Source of the DNA: Streptomyces bambusae
GTDB lineage: Bacteria > Actinomycetota > Actinomycetes > Streptomycetales > Streptomycetaceae
Direction of reading: 5' to 3'
Assembly (NCBI RefSeq): GCF_019400985.1
Contig: NZ_WTFF01000032.1
Span: 1-35,294 of the forward strand
DNA length: 35,294 bases
Shown here: positions 7,808-16,802 of the stretch, piece after piece
Numbering within the stretch: position 1 is the first letter of the stretch
Layout: each line of letters opens with the position of its first letter
Notes under the pieces: generated by a model
The model's database searches: none
Told to the model about the DNA's origin: nothing
The model's input: the letters and a program-made list of their open reading frames with translations, nothing else
Translations under genes and position numbers: made by a program

Positions 7808-9373
7808 ATGGCACGTGTCGCCGCCCGGCTTTCCGCTGACGGAGAGCAGAGCAAGCACCCGGTCGACGAGGTGCTCCCCCTTCCCAAGCTCGCGCTGTAC
7901 GGCTTCCAGCACGTACTCGCCTTCTACGCCGGCGCGGTGATCGTCCCGATCATCGTCGGCAACGCGCTGAAGCTGAGCCCCGAGCAGCTGGTCTACCTGA
8001 TCAACGCGGACCTCTTCACCTGCGGTATCGCCTCGATCATCCAGGCCTTCGGCATCGGCCGGATCGGCGCGCGGCTGCCGCTGATCCAGGGCGTCACCTT
8101 CACCGCGGTGTCCCCGATGATCGCCATCGGCCTGGGCGCCGGCGGCGGGACGGCCGCCCTGCTGGCGATCTACGGCGCCGTGATCACCGCCGGTATCGCC
8201 ACGTTCGCCTTCGCCTGGCTGCCGGCCAGGGCGTTCAGGGCGGTCATGCGGCTCTTCCCGCCGGTGGTCACCGGCACCGTGATCACGGTCCTCGGCATCG
8301 TGCTGCTGCCGGTCGGCCTGAACGACGCGGCGGGCGGCCTCGGCAGCCCCGACTTCGGCGACCCGAAGAACTTCGCCTACGCCGGCGGCACGATGCTCTT
8401 CATCCTCGTCCTGATGAAGCTCGGCAAGCCGTTCCTGTCCTCCATCGCCATCCTGCTCGGCCTGGTCGGCGGCACCGCGGTCGCCTTCCTCCTCGGGGAC
8501 GCCAAGTTCGGCGACGTGTCCAAGGCGGACTGGATCGGCGTCACCACCCCGTTCCACTTCGGCATGCCGAAGTTCGAGTGGTTCCCGATCGTCCTGATGC
8601 TCATCGTCATGCTGATCACCATGGTCGAGACCACCGGTGACACGTACGCGGTCGGTGACATCGTGGGCAAGGAGGTCGACAGCGAGACCGTGGCCCGCGC
8701 CCTGCGCGCCGACGGCGCCGCGACCGCGCTGGGTGGCGTGCTCAACTCCTTCCCGTACGTCGCCTTCGCCGAGAACGTCGGCCTGGTGCGGATGACCAAG
8801 GTCAAGAGCCGCTTCGTGGTCGTCGCCGCCGGTGCCTTCATGATCGTCCTGGGTCTGCTGCCGAAGGCCGCCGCCATCGTCGCCTCCGTCCCGCACGGGG
8901 TCCTCGGCGGCGCCGCGACCGTCATGTTCGGCATGGTCGCGCTGGCCGGTATCCAGACCCTTGCCAAGGTCGACCTGAAGGAGGAGAAGAACGCGCTGGT
9001 CGTGGGCGTCTCCCTGGCCTTCGCCCTGCTCCCCGCGACCGTGCCGGTGTTCTTCTCGCCCAAGCACATGGACGCCGACCTGTCCTCGCTGCTCAACAGC
9101 GGTGTCACCCTCGGCGCCACGGCGGCCATCGTCCTCAACCTGATCTTCAACGGCCCGGCCAAGGACGACGCCCACGGCGCCGTGGCCGAGATCCCGGCGC
9201 CGGCCCCCGCGCCGGCCGAGGAGTCGGAGGGGACGCCGGAGGAGGCGCCGGCGGAGGCGTCGGCCGCTGAGTCCCGGTCCGCCGAGGGCGAGGCCGCCGA
9301 GGCCGCCGAGGACACCCCGGCCGCCCCGGCGAAGTCCGCGGAGGGCGAAGCAGCCCCGGCGCCGACCGCCTAG
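7808..9373 (+). CDS. NCS2/NAT family nucleobase permease (xanthine/uracil type)
   Basis: 521-residue integral membrane protein with about 12-14 hydrophobic segments. The family signature is present: QH in the first segment (YGFQHVLAFYAG) and the NAT motif in ENVGLVRMTK. MVETTGDTYAVG carries the conserved acidic transport residue. These proteins take up xanthine, uric acid or uracil with cations; the motif does not settle which, though the overall sequence looks most like xanthine/urate members. The last 65 or so residues form a soluble Ala-Pro-Glu-rich tail with SAEGEAA twice. ATG 7808 follows AAGGCAGAG. A TAG stop is followed by a short CCGGCCGGG inverted repeat, and recO begins 78 nt later. 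Confidence 0.93.
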   Translation: MARVAARLSADGEQSKHPVDEVLPLPKLALYGFQHVLAFYAGAVIVPIIVGNALKLSPEQLVYLINADLFTCGIASIIQAFGIGRIGARLPLIQGVTFTAVSPMIAIGLGAGGGTAALLAIYGAVITAGIATFAFAWLPARAFRAVMRLFPPVVTGTVITVLGIVLLPVGLNDAAGGLGSPDFGDPKNFAYAGGTMLFILVLMKLGKPFLSSIAILLGLVGGTAVAFLLGDAKFGDVSKADWIGVTTPFHFGMPKFEWFPIVLMLIVMLITMVETTGDTYAVGDIVGKEVDSETVARALRADGAATALGGVLNSFPYVAFAENVGLVRMTKVKSRFVVVAAGAFMIVLGLLPKAAAIVASVPHGVLGGAATVMFGMVALAGIQTLAKVDLKEEKNALVVGVSLAFALLPATVPVFFSPKHMDADLSSLLNSGVTLGATAAIVLNLIFNGPAKDDAHGAVAEIPAPAPAPAEESEGTPEEAPAEASAAESRSAEGEAAEAAEDTPAAPAKSAEGEAAPAPTA

Positions 9374-9451
9374 AGCCTCCCAAGGGGTGCCCCGGCCGGG
9401 AGGTCCGCCCGGCCGGGGCGCTGCGGCTCCCCGGTACGGGAGAATGGCCGC

Positions 9452-10198
9452 ATGAGTCTGTTCCGCGACGACGGCATCGTGCTGCGCACCCAGAAGCTGG
9501 GCGAGGCGGACCGCATCATCACCCTCCTGACCCGCGGCCAGGGGCGGGTGCGGGCGGTGGCACGCGGCGTACGGCGGACCAAGTCCAAGTTCGGCGCCCG
9601 GCTGGAACCTTTCTCCCATGTCGACGTGCAGTTCTTCGCACGCGGCAGCGACCTCGTCGGCCGCACCCTGCCGCTGTGCACGCAGGCCGAGACCATCGCC
9701 CCGTACGGCAACGGCATCGTCACCGACTACGCCCGCTACACCGCCGGCACCGCGATGCTGGAGACCGCCGAGCGCTTCACCGACCAGGAGGGCGAACCCG
9801 CCGTGCAGCAGTACCTGCTGCTGGTCGGCGCCCTGCGCACGCTCGCCCGCGGCGAGCACCAGCCCCATCTCGTCCTCGACGCCTTCCTGCTGCGCTCGCT
9901 CGCAGTCAACGGCTACGCGCCCAGCTTCCAGGACTGCGCAAAATGCGGCATCCACGGCCCCAACCGGCACTTCTCGGTCGCCGCCGGCGGCGTCGTATGC
10001 GGCGACTGCCGGGTTCCCGGAAGCGTCGTACCATCTGCTGAGGCCATCGGGCTGCTCAGCGCCCTGCTGACGGGGGACTGGGCGACCGCCGACGCGGCGG
10101 AGCCGCGGTACGTGCGCGAGGGGAGCGGACTCGTCTCCGCCTATCTGCACTGGCATCTGGAGCGCGGGCTGCGCTCCTTGCGTTACGTAGAGAAGTGA
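9452..10198 (+). CDS. recO: DNA repair protein RecO
   Basis: 248-residue recombination mediator that anneals ssDNA and, with RecR, loads RecA in the RecF pathway. The N-terminal OB-fold starts [25 protein letters not shown]; a helical middle follows, and a zinc-finger pair, CAKCG and CGDC, lies near residues 163-190. Length is typical. ATG 9452 has no Shine-Dalgarno; GAGAAT (9440-9445) lies 6 nt before it, a possible leaderless -10. It ends 22 nt before uppS, and the two are probably co-transcribed, a pairing I recall from other Streptomyces. Confidence 0.95.
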   Translation: MSLFRDDGIVLRTQKLGEADRIITLLTRGQGRVRAVARGVRRTKSKFGARLEPFSHVDVQFFARGSDLVGRTLPLCTQAETIAPYGNGIVTDYARYTAGTAMLETAERFTDQEGEPAVQQYLLLVGALRTLARGEHQPHLVLDAFLLRSLAVNGYAPSFQDCAKCGIHGPNRHFSVAAGGVVCGDCRVPGSVVPSAEAIGLLSALLTGDWATADAAEPRYVREGSGLVSAYLHWHLERGLRSLRYVEK

Positions 10199-10220
10199 CC
10201 AGATCGGAGACGAAAGCGCC

Positions 10221-11048
10221 ATGGCAGTACGCGGATTCCTGGGACGCTCCCGCCGCGAGTACACGCTCCCCGAGCCGCACCCGTCCGGGGCCACGCCGCC
10301 GAAGATCCCGGGCGAGCTGGTGCCGGAGCATGTCGCGATCGTGATGGACGGCAACGGCCGCTGGGCCAAGGACCGCGGCCTGCCGCGCACCGAGGGCCAC
10401 AAGGTCGGCGCCGAGCGGGTCCTGGACGTCCTCCAGGGCGCGATCGAGATGGGCGTCGGCAACATCTCGCTGTACGCCTTCTCCACCGAGAACTGGAAGC
10501 GCTCGCCCGACGAGGTGCGCTTCCTGATGAACTTCAACCGCGACTTCATCCGCAAGACCCGCGACCAGCTCGACGCGCTCGGCATCCGGGTGCGCTGGGC
10601 CGGCCGGATGCCCAGGCTGTGGAAGTCGGTGGCCAAGGAGCTCCAGATCGCCCAGGAGCAGACCAAGGACAACGACAAGCTGACGCTGTACTTCTGCATG
10701 AACTACGGCGGCCGGGCGGAGATCGCCGACGCCGCCCAGGCCCTCGCCGCGGACGTGAAGGCCGGCCGGCTGGACCCGTCGAAGGTCAACGAGAAGACCC
10801 TCGCGAAGTACCTGTACTACCCGGACATGCCGGACGTGGACCTGTTCCTGCGCCCGAGCGGCGAGCAGCGCACCTCCAACTACCTGATCTGGCAGAGCGC
10901 GTACGCCGAGATGGTCTTCCAGGACGTGCTGTGGCCGGACTTCGACCGGCGCGACCTGTGGCGGGCCTGCCTGGAGTACGCCCAGCGCGACCGCCGCTTC
11001 GGCGGCGCCCTGCCCAACGAGATCCCCGGGCAGGCCGGCGGCGCCTGA
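10221..11048 (+). CDS. uppS: isoprenyl transferase (undecaprenyl diphosphate synthase type)
   Basis: 275-residue cis-prenyltransferase making the polyprenyl diphosphate carrier for cell-wall synthesis. The catalytic Asp is D43 in [10 protein letters not shown]; the middle has [13 protein letters not shown]; the IPP-binding end has [23 protein letters not shown]. The N-terminal 30 residues are a basic Pro-rich extension. Streptomyces carry several such enzymes, so the chain length is not certain from sequence. ATG 10221 has GGAG about 10 nt upstream (GATCGGAGACG). It is downstream of recO and ends at a hairpin shared with the convergent zur. Confidence 0.94.
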   Translation: MAVRGFLGRSRREYTLPEPHPSGATPPKIPGELVPEHVAIVMDGNGRWAKDRGLPRTEGHKVGAERVLDVLQGAIEMGVGNISLYAFSTENWKRSPDEVRFLMNFNRDFIRKTRDQLDALGIRVRWAGRMPRLWKSVAKELQIAQEQTKDNDKLTLYFCMNYGGRAEIADAAQALAADVKAGRLDPSKVNEKTLAKYLYYPDMPDVDLFLRPSGEQRTSNYLIWQSAYAEMVFQDVLWPDFDRRDLWRACLEYAQRDRRFGGALPNEIPGQAGGA

Positions 11049-11059
11049 GCAGGCCGAAG

Positions 11060-11088
11060 GGCCGGCGCCGCTCCTGGCGGTGCCGGCC
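11060..11088. terminator. bidirectional terminator between uppS and zur
   Basis: A 12-bp stem (11060-11071 with 11077-11088), one G-T wobble and a TCCTG loop, lies between the convergent stops of uppS and zur. Confidence 0.65.
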
Positions 11089-11117
11089 GACCGGCTGCTA
11101 CGGGCCGCGGTCCGGGC

Positions 11118-11549
11118 TCAGCCGGCGGCGGCCGCGCAGTCCGCGCAGGTGCCGAAGATCTCCACGGTGTGGGCCACGTTCACGAACCCGTGCTCCGCCG
11201 CGATCGACTCGGCCCACTTCTCCACCGCCGGGCCCTCCACCTCGACCGCCTTGCCGCACTTGCGGCAGACCAGGTGATGGTGGTGGTCGCCCGTGGAGCA
11301 GCGGCGGTAGACGGACTCGCCGTCGCTGGTGCGCAGGACGTCCACCTCGCCTGCGTCGGCGAGGGACTGGAGGGTGCGGTAGACGGTGGTCAGGCCCACG
11401 GAGGCGCCGCGGTGCTTGAGCATGTCGTGCAGCTCCTGGGCGCTGCGGAACTCGTCCACCTCGTCCAGTGCCGCAGCCACGGCGGCCCGCTGCCGGGTGG
11501 ATCGTCCTCGTACTGGCGCGGTATTCGTCTCGCCAGGCGCAGTCGCCAC
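11118..11549 (-). CDS. zur: zinc uptake regulator Zur (Fur family)
   Basis: 143-residue metalloregulator. The winged helix (TRQRAAVAAALDEVDEFRSAQELHDMLK, then SVGLTTVYRTLQSLADAGEVDVLR) is followed by the metal region HHHHLVCRKC and a second CADC pair, giving the structural Cys4 zinc site plus regulatory ligands. With Zn it binds a 7-1-7 box and represses zinc uptake genes. The longer frame reaches 11594, but GTG 11549 has a strong GGAGGAA at 11554-11560. It is the last gene after znuB (57 nt), so repressor and transporter are probably co-regulated through the sites at znuA. The neighbouring znu operon separates it from Fur or Nur paralogues. Confidence 0.95.
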   Translation of the reverse strand: MATAPGETNTAPVRGRSTRQRAAVAAALDEVDEFRSAQELHDMLKHRGASVGLTTVYRTLQSLADAGEVDVLRTSDGESVYRRCSTGDHHHHLVCRKCGKAVEVEGPAVEKWAESIAAEHGFVNVAHTVEIFGTCADCAAAAG

Positions 11550-11606
11550 CGGTTCCTCCTCGCCTCGGGCCCCGAGGGGCGGCCTCCGGGCCAATTGTGC
11601 CAGGCC

Positions 11607-12485
11607 TCAGGACGCGGCCCGGACCTTCACATCGTCCCTCGTGCACACCTCCTCGGCGGCGCGGGCCGCATTCGCCCGGCGCCGGGCCAGCGGCGCGGAC
11701 AGGGCGGTGGTCGCGAGGAAGACGCCGATGGCGATCAGCACGATCGTGGCGCCGGAGGGCACGTCGACGTAGTACGTGGCCGCCGTCCCGCCCAGCGAGA
11801 CGGCGAGGCTGATCGCGATGGCCAGGCCCAGCGTGGCGGCGAAACCGCGGGTCACCCGCTGGGCGGCCGCGACCGGGATCACCATCATGGCGCTGACCAG
11901 CAGCAGGCCCACGATGCGCATCGCGACCGTCACGGTGACCGCGGCCGTGACCGCGAGCAGGAGGTTCAGGGCGCGCACCGGGAGCCCGGTGACCTTGGCG
12001 AACTCCTCGTCCTGGCAGACGGCGAACAGCTGCCGGCGCAGTCCGATGGTCACCGCGATGACGAAGGCTGCGAGGATCAGCATGGCTGTGACGTCCTCGG
12101 GAGCCACCGTGGTGATGGAGCCGAACATCGCGCTGACCAGGTTGGTCGTGGAGCCGTTCGGCGCCAGGTTGATGATCATGACGCCGCCGGCCAGGCCGCC
12201 GTAGAAGAGCATCGCGAGCGCCACGTCGCCGCTGGTCCTGCCGCGGGAGCGGATCAGCTCCATGCCGACCGCGCCGACCACGGCGACCAGGGTGGCCATC
12301 CACACCGGGCTGGTGTTCAGCAGGAAGCCGAGGGCAACGCCGGTCATGGCGACGTGGCCGAGGCCGTCGCCCATCACGGCCTGGCGGCGCTGGACCAGGT
12401 ACGTGCCGATGGCGGGGGCCGTGATGCCGACCAGGGCGGCGGCGATCAGCGCCCGCTGCATGAAGGCGTAGTTCAGGAGGTCCAT
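11607..12485 (-). CDS. znuB: zinc ABC transporter permease ZnuB
   Basis: 292-residue membrane permease of the ABC-3 (metal) family with about 8-9 hydrophobic segments. Characteristic stretches are YLVQRRQAVMGDGLGHVAMTG (the ABC-interacting region near residue 40) and AMRIVGLLLVSAMMVIPVAAA. It forms the membrane channel for Zn2+ delivered by ZnuA. The start overlaps the znuC stop as TGATG, implying translational coupling. The C-terminal tail is short and charged. Confidence 0.93.
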   Translation of the reverse strand: MDLLNYAFMQRALIAAALVGITAPAIGTYLVQRRQAVMGDGLGHVAMTGVALGFLLNTSPVWMATLVAVVGAVGMELIRSRGRTSGDVALAMLFYGGLAGGVMIINLAPNGSTTNLVSAMFGSITTVAPEDVTAMLILAAFVIAVTIGLRRQLFAVCQDEEFAKVTGLPVRALNLLLAVTAAVTVTVAMRIVGLLLVSAMMVIPVAAAQRVTRGFAATLGLAIAISLAVSLGGTAATYYVDVPSGATIVLIAIGVFLATTALSAPLARRRANAARAAEEVCTRDDVKVRAAS

Positions 12486-13300
12486 CAGCTCAGCAGTCCC
12501 GTCCGGAGCGGCTCGGCGTCGTGCGCCGCGTGGGGGTGTACGTGGTCATGGCCGGGCAGCGCGTGCTGGCCCACAGCCTTCGGGGGCGGCCCGTCGTGGA
12601 CGACGCAGCCGTCGCGCAGGACGACGGCCCGGCTGATCAGCGGCTCCAGGGGGCCGAGTTCGTGCAGTACGAGCAGCACGGTGGAGCCCGCCTTGACCTG
12701 CTCGCGCAGGGCGTTGGCCAGCACCTCCTGGTTGGCGAGGTCCACGCCGGCCATCGGCTCGTCCATGATCAGCAGCTCGGGCTCGACGGCGAGGGCGCGG
12801 GCGATCAGCACCCGCTGGTGCTGGCCGCCGGAGAGGGCGTTGACGGAGACGTCGGCGTGCGACTCCATGTCGACCAGGGCCAGGGCCCGCTCCACGGCGG
12901 CCCGGTCGGCCTTGCGCAGCAGCCCGAAGCGGGTGCGGGCCAGCCGGCCCGAGGAGACGACCTCGCGGACGGTGGCCGGGACGCCGCTGGCGGCGGTGGT
13001 GCGCTGGGGCACGTACCCGATGCGCGACCACGCGCGGAACTGCTTCAGGTCCGTGCCGAAGAGGGACAGCTCGCCGCTGCTCAGCGGGACCTGGCCGACC
13101 ACCGACCGGACGGCGGTGGACTTGCCCGAGCCGTTGGCACCGAGCAGCGCGACGACCTCGCCGCGCCGGACCGTGAGGTCGACGCCGCGCAGCACGGGGC
13201 GCGAGCCGAGCGAGGCCGTGGCCCCGCGCAGGGATATGACGGGCTGGTCCAGGGCCGCCGCGGGCGTGGACTGCATGGCGCGCGCCTCCGTTACTGCCAT
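12485..13300 (-). CDS. znuC: zinc ABC transporter ATP-binding protein ZnuC
   Basis: 271-residue ATPase. Walker A is GANGSGKST, the ABC signature is LSGGQHQR, Walker B is LLIMDEP, and the switch His lies in VLHELG. The final 35 residues are unusual: a His-rich tail (GQHALPGHDHVHPHAAHD) not needed for the ABC fold, possibly binding or sensing zinc. The ATG overlaps the znuA stop as TAATG, so the two are translationally coupled. The substrate is assigned by the metal-binding partner and the downstream zur. Confidence 0.93.
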   Translation of the reverse strand: MAVTEARAMQSTPAAALDQPVISLRGATASLGSRPVLRGVDLTVRRGEVVALLGANGSGKSTAVRSVVGQVPLSSGELSLFGTDLKQFRAWSRIGYVPQRTTAASGVPATVREVVSSGRLARTRFGLLRKADRAAVERALALVDMESHADVSVNALSGGQHQRVLIARALAVEPELLIMDEPMAGVDLANQEVLANALREQVKAGSTVLLVLHELGPLEPLISRAVVLRDGCVVHDGPPPKAVGQHALPGHDHVHPHAAHDAEPLRTGLLS

Positions 13301-14286
13301 TACTTGCTACCGAGTGCCTTCTGCAGGTTCTTCAGGTTGGAGCGCATGACCTCGAAGTAGTCAGCACCCTGCGACTTCTCGGTGATGCCCTCCAGCGGGT
13401 CGAGGACGTCGGTCTTCAGGCCGGTGTCCGCGGCGAGGGACCGGGCGGTCTTGTCGCTGGCGAGGGTCTCGAAGAAGACGGTGGTGACATTCTCCCGCTT
13501 GGCGACCTCCTGGAGATCCTTCATCCGGGCCGGGCTGGGCTCGGACTCGGGGTCGACGCCGGAGATGCCCTCCTGGTCGAGGCCGTAGCGCTCGGCGAGG
13601 TAGCCGAAGGCGGCGTGGGTGGTGATGAACGTCCTGGTGGCGGTGTTCTTCAGGCCGTCCTTGAACTCGGTGTCCAGGGCGGTCAGTTTCGCCACGAGCT
13701 CGTCGGTGTTCCTGCGGTAGTCGGCCGCGTGGTCCGGGTCGGCCTTCTCCAGGCTCTTGCCGACGCCCTGGGCGACCTGCGCGTACTTGGCGGGGTCGAG
13801 CCAGATGTGGGGGTCGGCGCCGGCCTCGCCCTCCTTGGCGTGGTCGTCGTGGCCGCCCTCGCCCTCCTGGCCGCCCTCGTGGGAGTGGCCGGAGGCGCCG
13901 TGGGACTCCAGCTCGGTGAGGGTGGCGGCGTCGACGACGTTCTTCGCGCCGGACTGGGCGACGGCCTTGTCGACGGCGGGCTGGAGGGACTTGAGGTAGA
14001 GGACCACGTCCGCCTCGCCCAGCTGGGCGGTCTGCTTCGGGGTGATCTCCAGGTCGTGCGGCTCGACGCCCGGCTTGGTCAGCGAGGTGGCCGTCACGTG
14101 GTCCTTGCCGATCTGCTCGGCGAGGAACAGCAGGGGGTAGAACGACGCCGTCACGTCGATCTTGCCGTCCTGGCCGCCCTTGTCGCCGCCCGCGGCGTTC
14201 GCGCCGGAGCAGGCGGTCAGGGCCGTCGCGCCGAGGGCGACGGCCGCGGCGAGGGCGGTGGCGGGTATGAGGCGTCGTACGTTCAT
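13300..14286 (-). CDS. znuA: zinc-binding lipoprotein ZnuA
   Basis: 328-residue cluster A-I substrate-binding protein. The signal peptide has twin Arg residues and a lipobox LTAC with Cys26, so it is anchored outside the membrane. Zinc ligands are visible: EPHD (H77), DPHIW (H160), a third His in FITTHAAFGYLAERY, and Asp/Glu in the C-terminal lobe. Between the first two lies a His/Glu/Gly-rich loop (about 129-149), typical of zinc rather than manganese binders. ATG 14286 is chosen because the lipoprotein signal starts there and a TTGACA/GAAAAT promoter would place the transcript start at that codon; ATG 14301 and 14295 are possible. It heads the znuACB-zur operon. Confidence 0.94.
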   Translation of the reverse strand: MNVRRLIPATALAAAVALGATALTACSGANAAGGDKGGQDGKIDVTASFYPLLFLAEQIGKDHVTATSLTKPGVEPHDLEITPKQTAQLGEADVVLYLKSLQPAVDKAVAQSGAKNVVDAATLTELESHGASGHSHEGGQEGEGGHDDHAKEGEAGADPHIWLDPAKYAQVAQGVGKSLEKADPDHAADYRRNTDELVAKLTALDTEFKDGLKNTATRTFITTHAAFGYLAERYGLDQEGISGVDPESEPSPARMKDLQEVAKRENVTTVFFETLASDKTARSLAADTGLKTDVLDPLEGITEKSQGADYFEVMRSNLKNLQKALGSK

Positions 14287-14300
14287 GACATCCATTTTCA
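14286..14300. promoter_or_regulatory. Zur box 1 over the znuA -10 and start codon
   Basis: TGACATCCATTTTCA on the plus strand is a 7-1-7 imperfect palindrome with the right half ATTTTCA matching the Zur/Fur-type half-site exactly. It covers the predicted -10 hexamer GAAAAT and the znuA start. Confidence 0.6.
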
Positions 14301-14307
14301 TCAAAGA

Positions 14308-14322
14308 TGGAAACGGTTGTCA
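14308..14322. promoter_or_regulatory. Zur box 2 over the znuA -35
   Basis: TGGAAACGGTTGTCA is a second 7-1-7 imperfect palindrome, centred 22 bp (two helical turns) from box 1. It overlaps TTGACA (minus strand, 14318-14323), a perfect -35 hexamer spaced 18 nt from GAAAAT. Two Zur dimers on one face would block the promoter completely. Confidence 0.65.
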
Positions 14323-14359
14323 AAAACCCTGGTGAGAGGCCGGAGAAGGGGTATCCGAT

Positions 14360-14390
14360 TTGAAAGGGGAGGGGCGGGCGCCGGTAACCT
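14360..14390 (+). promoter_or_regulatory. promoter of glyS
   Basis: TTGAAA (14360-14365) and TAACCT (14385-14390) are spaced 19 nt. Transcription would begin near 14397, giving a leader of about 30 nt; no T-box is possible in that length. Confidence 0.5.
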
Positions 14391-14428
14391 GAGGCATTCG
14401 CGTTCGTCCTCGTAATGAAGAGAGCATC

Positions 14429-15811
14429 GTGGCCGCCGACAAGATCGACACCATCGTCAGCCTCAGCAAGCGCCGTGGCTTCGTCTACCCGTGCAGCGAG
14501 ATCTACGGCGGCCAGCGTGCCGCCTGGGACTACGGACCGCTGGGTGTCGAGCTCAAGGAGAACATCAAGCGCCAGTGGTGGAAGGCGATGGTCACCTCCC
14601 GCGAGGACGTCGTCGGCATCGACTCCTCCGTGATCCTCGCCCCCGAGGTCTGGGTCGCCTCCGGCCACGTGGCCACGTTCTCGGACCCGCTGACCGAGTG
14701 CACCTCCTGCCACAAGCGCCACCGCGCCGACCACCTGGAGGAGGCCTACGAGGCCAAGCACGGCCACCTCCCGGCGAACGGCCTGGCCGACGTCAACTGC
14801 CCCAACTGCGGCGTGAAGGGCCAGTTCACCGAGCCCAAGCAGTTCTCCGGCATGCTGGAGACCCACCTCGGCCCGACCCAGGACACCGGTTCCAAGGCGT
14901 ACCTGCGCCCGGAGACCGCCCAGGGCATCTTCACCAACTTCGCCGCTGTGCAGCAGACTTCCCGCAAGAAGCCGCCGTTCGGCATCGCGCAGATGGGCAA
15001 GTCCTTCCGCAACGAGATCACCCCGGGCAACTTCATCTTCCGCACCCGCGAGTTCGAGCAGATGGAGATGGAGTTCTTCGTCAAGCCGGGCGAGGACGAG
15101 CAGTGGCAGGAGTACTGGATGCAGGAGCGGTGGAACTGGTACCGCGACCTCGGCATCCGCGAGGAGAACATCCGCTGGTACGAGCACCCGAAGGAGAAGC
15201 TGTCCCACTACTCGAAGCGCACCGCCGACATCGAGTACCGCTTCAACTTCGGCGGCAGTGAGTTCTCCGAGCTCGAAGGCGTGGCCAACCGCACCGACTT
15301 CGACCTCAAGGCGCACGGCGAGGCCTCCGGCCAGGACCTGTCCTTCTTCGACCAGGAGGCCGGCGAGCGCTACGTCCCGTACGTCATCGAGCCCGCGGCC
15401 GGTGTCAACCGCGCCATGCTCGCCTTCATGCTCGACGCGTACATCGAGGACGAGGCCCCCAACGCCAAGGGCGTCATGGAGAAGCGCACCGTGATGCGCC
15501 TCGACCCGCGCCTGTCCCCGGTCAAGGTCGCCGTCCTGCCGCTGTCCCGCAACGAGAAGCTGTCGCCGAAGGCCAAGGGCCTCGCGGCGGACCTGCGGAA
15601 GTTCTGGAACATCGAGTTCGACGACGCCGGCGCCATCGGCCGCCGCTACCGCCGCCAGGACGAGATCGGTACGCCGTTCTGCGTCACCGTCGACTTCGAC
15701 ACCCTGGACGACAACGCCGTGACCGTGCGCGAGCGCGACACCATGAAGCAGGAGCGCGTCTCCCTGGACCAGATCCAGGCGTACCTGGGCGCCCGCCTGC
15801 TGGGCTGCTGA
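14429..15811 (+). CDS. glyS: glycine--tRNA ligase (homodimeric class II)
   Basis: 460-residue synthetase charging tRNA-Gly. Class II motifs: [17 protein letters not shown] (motif 1), [25 protein letters not shown] (motif 2 region, split here for length) and [10 protein letters not shown] (motif 3). A zinc-binding insert has CTSCHKRH and CPNCG. The C-terminal anticodon-binding domain begins around [12 protein letters not shown]. Length fits the alpha2 form. GTG 14429 has AAGAGAG 5 nt upstream. It is divergent from znuA and ends at a very strong terminator. Confidence 0.97.
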   Translation: MAADKIDTIVSLSKRRGFVYPCSEIYGGQRAAWDYGPLGVELKENIKRQWWKAMVTSREDVVGIDSSVILAPEVWVASGHVATFSDPLTECTSCHKRHRADHLEEAYEAKHGHLPANGLADVNCPNCGVKGQFTEPKQFSGMLETHLGPTQDTGSKAYLRPETAQGIFTNFAAVQQTSRKKPPFGIAQMGKSFRNEITPGNFIFRTREFEQMEMEFFVKPGEDEQWQEYWMQERWNWYRDLGIREENIRWYEHPKEKLSHYSKRTADIEYRFNFGGSEFSELEGVANRTDFDLKAHGEASGQDLSFFDQEAGERYVPYVIEPAAGVNRAMLAFMLDAYIEDEAPNAKGVMEKRTVMRLDPRLSPVKVAVLPLSRNEKLSPKAKGLAADLRKFWNIEFDDAGAIGRRYRRQDEIGTPFCVTVDFDTLDDNAVTVRERDTMKQERVSLDQIQAYLGARLLGC

Positions 15812-15825
15812 GCGGCACCGACGTC

Positions 15826-15874
15826 GAAGGCCGGTGGCCCGGCGCGCACCACGCGCGCCGGGCCACCGGCCTTC
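15826..15874 (+). terminator. very strong terminator after glyS, 22-bp perfect stem
   Basis: Positions 15826-15847 and 15853-15874 are exact reverse complements around an ACCAC loop, 14 nt after the glyS stop. The hairpin is followed by a T/C-rich tract. Being symmetric, it can also stop transcripts from the convergent membrane-protein gene. Confidence 0.85.
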
Positions 15875-15925
15875 TGTCTTCCTGCTTCCTGTCTTCAGCT
15901 TTCTGCCTTCTGCCTTCTGCTTTCC
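15871..15925. repeat. pyrimidine-rich tract of CTTCTG/CTTCCTG-like units
   Basis: About 55 nt almost free of A, built from imperfect units such as CTTCTGCCTTCTGC. It lies between the glyS terminator and the end of the convergent gene. It may extend termination on the plus strand, or simply be a slippage product. Confidence 0.5.
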
Positions 15926-15933
15926 GCGTGTCG

Positions 15934-16671
15934 TCAGGCGCGGGTGGCGGTGGTGCGCGCCGCCTCGGCCTCGGCCGCAGCGGCAGCCGCGGCCGCCCGC
16001 TTCTCGCCCTCCGCCTGGGACCGCTTGCCGTACCACGCGGTCCACAGGGCCAGCGCGCCCAGGACGCCGTAGATCATGAACGGGCTGAGCGTCACCATGG
16101 TGCTGGTGCTCAGCGTGTACGCCAGGGCGATGCGCACGGCCGCCTCCGTGACGTAGGCCACGCCCCAGACCGCCGTCATCACCCGCATGGTCCGGCGGAA
16201 GCCGTCGAACTGCCACAGGCCGTTCCACCAGGCCGTGCTCTCCGGGGTGCCGTCGGTGGCGAACTTGCGGCCGAAGTAGAACATCAGCGGCCGCGGCGCC
16301 AGCAGGGTGCCCAGGCAGAGCAGCCCGAACAGGGCCGTCACACCGGAGTCCTTGACCAGCAGGGCGCGCGCCGACTGGGCGCCGATCAGCGAGACGACGG
16401 CCGTGATGACGAGGAACACCAGCGTGACCACGGCGAATTCGTCCAGCTTGCGGCGCCAGGCCACCATGACGGCGCTGTCCAGGACCGGCCAGGCGCTGCT
16501 GACGAGCAGCGCGCCGAACTCGCTCCAGCCGTGGTTCTCGGTCAGCTGGTTGTAGGTGATGATCGGCGCCACGACATTGAGGCCGATGGTCAGGATCCAG
16601 CTGATGGCGGACGAGGCCCCGGACCGGGCCGGCGGTGCGGGCCGGTCGTTCCCGGATGCCTGAGTGGACAT
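15934..16671 (-). CDS. VC0807-like integral membrane protein
   Basis: 245-residue protein with five to six hydrophobic segments (ISWILTIGLNVVAPIITY; AVVTLVFLVITAVVSLIG; GVTALFGLLCLGTLL; FMIYGVLGALALWTAWY) and an Ala/Glu-rich cytoplasmic tail with a poly-Ala run. The layout, with an early helix and a WWNGLWQFDGFRRTMR loop, resembles proteins annotated as the VC0807 family, whose function is unknown. ATG 16671 has GGGGGAA as Shine-Dalgarno. It stands alone, convergent with glyS. Confidence 0.75.
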   Translation of the reverse strand: MSTQASGNDRPAPPARSGASSAISWILTIGLNVVAPIITYNQLTENHGWSEFGALLVSSAWPVLDSAVMVAWRRKLDEFAVVTLVFLVITAVVSLIGAQSARALLVKDSGVTALFGLLCLGTLLAPRPLMFYFGRKFATDGTPESTAWWNGLWQFDGFRRTMRVMTAVWGVAYVTEAAVRIALAYTLSTSTMVTLSPFMIYGVLGALALWTAWYGKRSQAEGEKRAAAAAAAAEAEAARTTATRA

Positions 16672-16802
16672 GGATTCCCCCTGGTTGTGCCTGGTGAGTG
16701 CAGTCGTGGGGAACCTAGGGCAGGGCGGGCCCCGGCCACCAGGACCCTCCGACCCAAATGATCACCAAGTTGTCCGGAACCCTCTACTCCGGACAGGCCG
16801 GC

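Noticed and set aside
7778..10699. 973-residue minus-strand open frame across permease, recO and uppS
   Set aside because: Runs opposite three recognised genes and lacks any domain.
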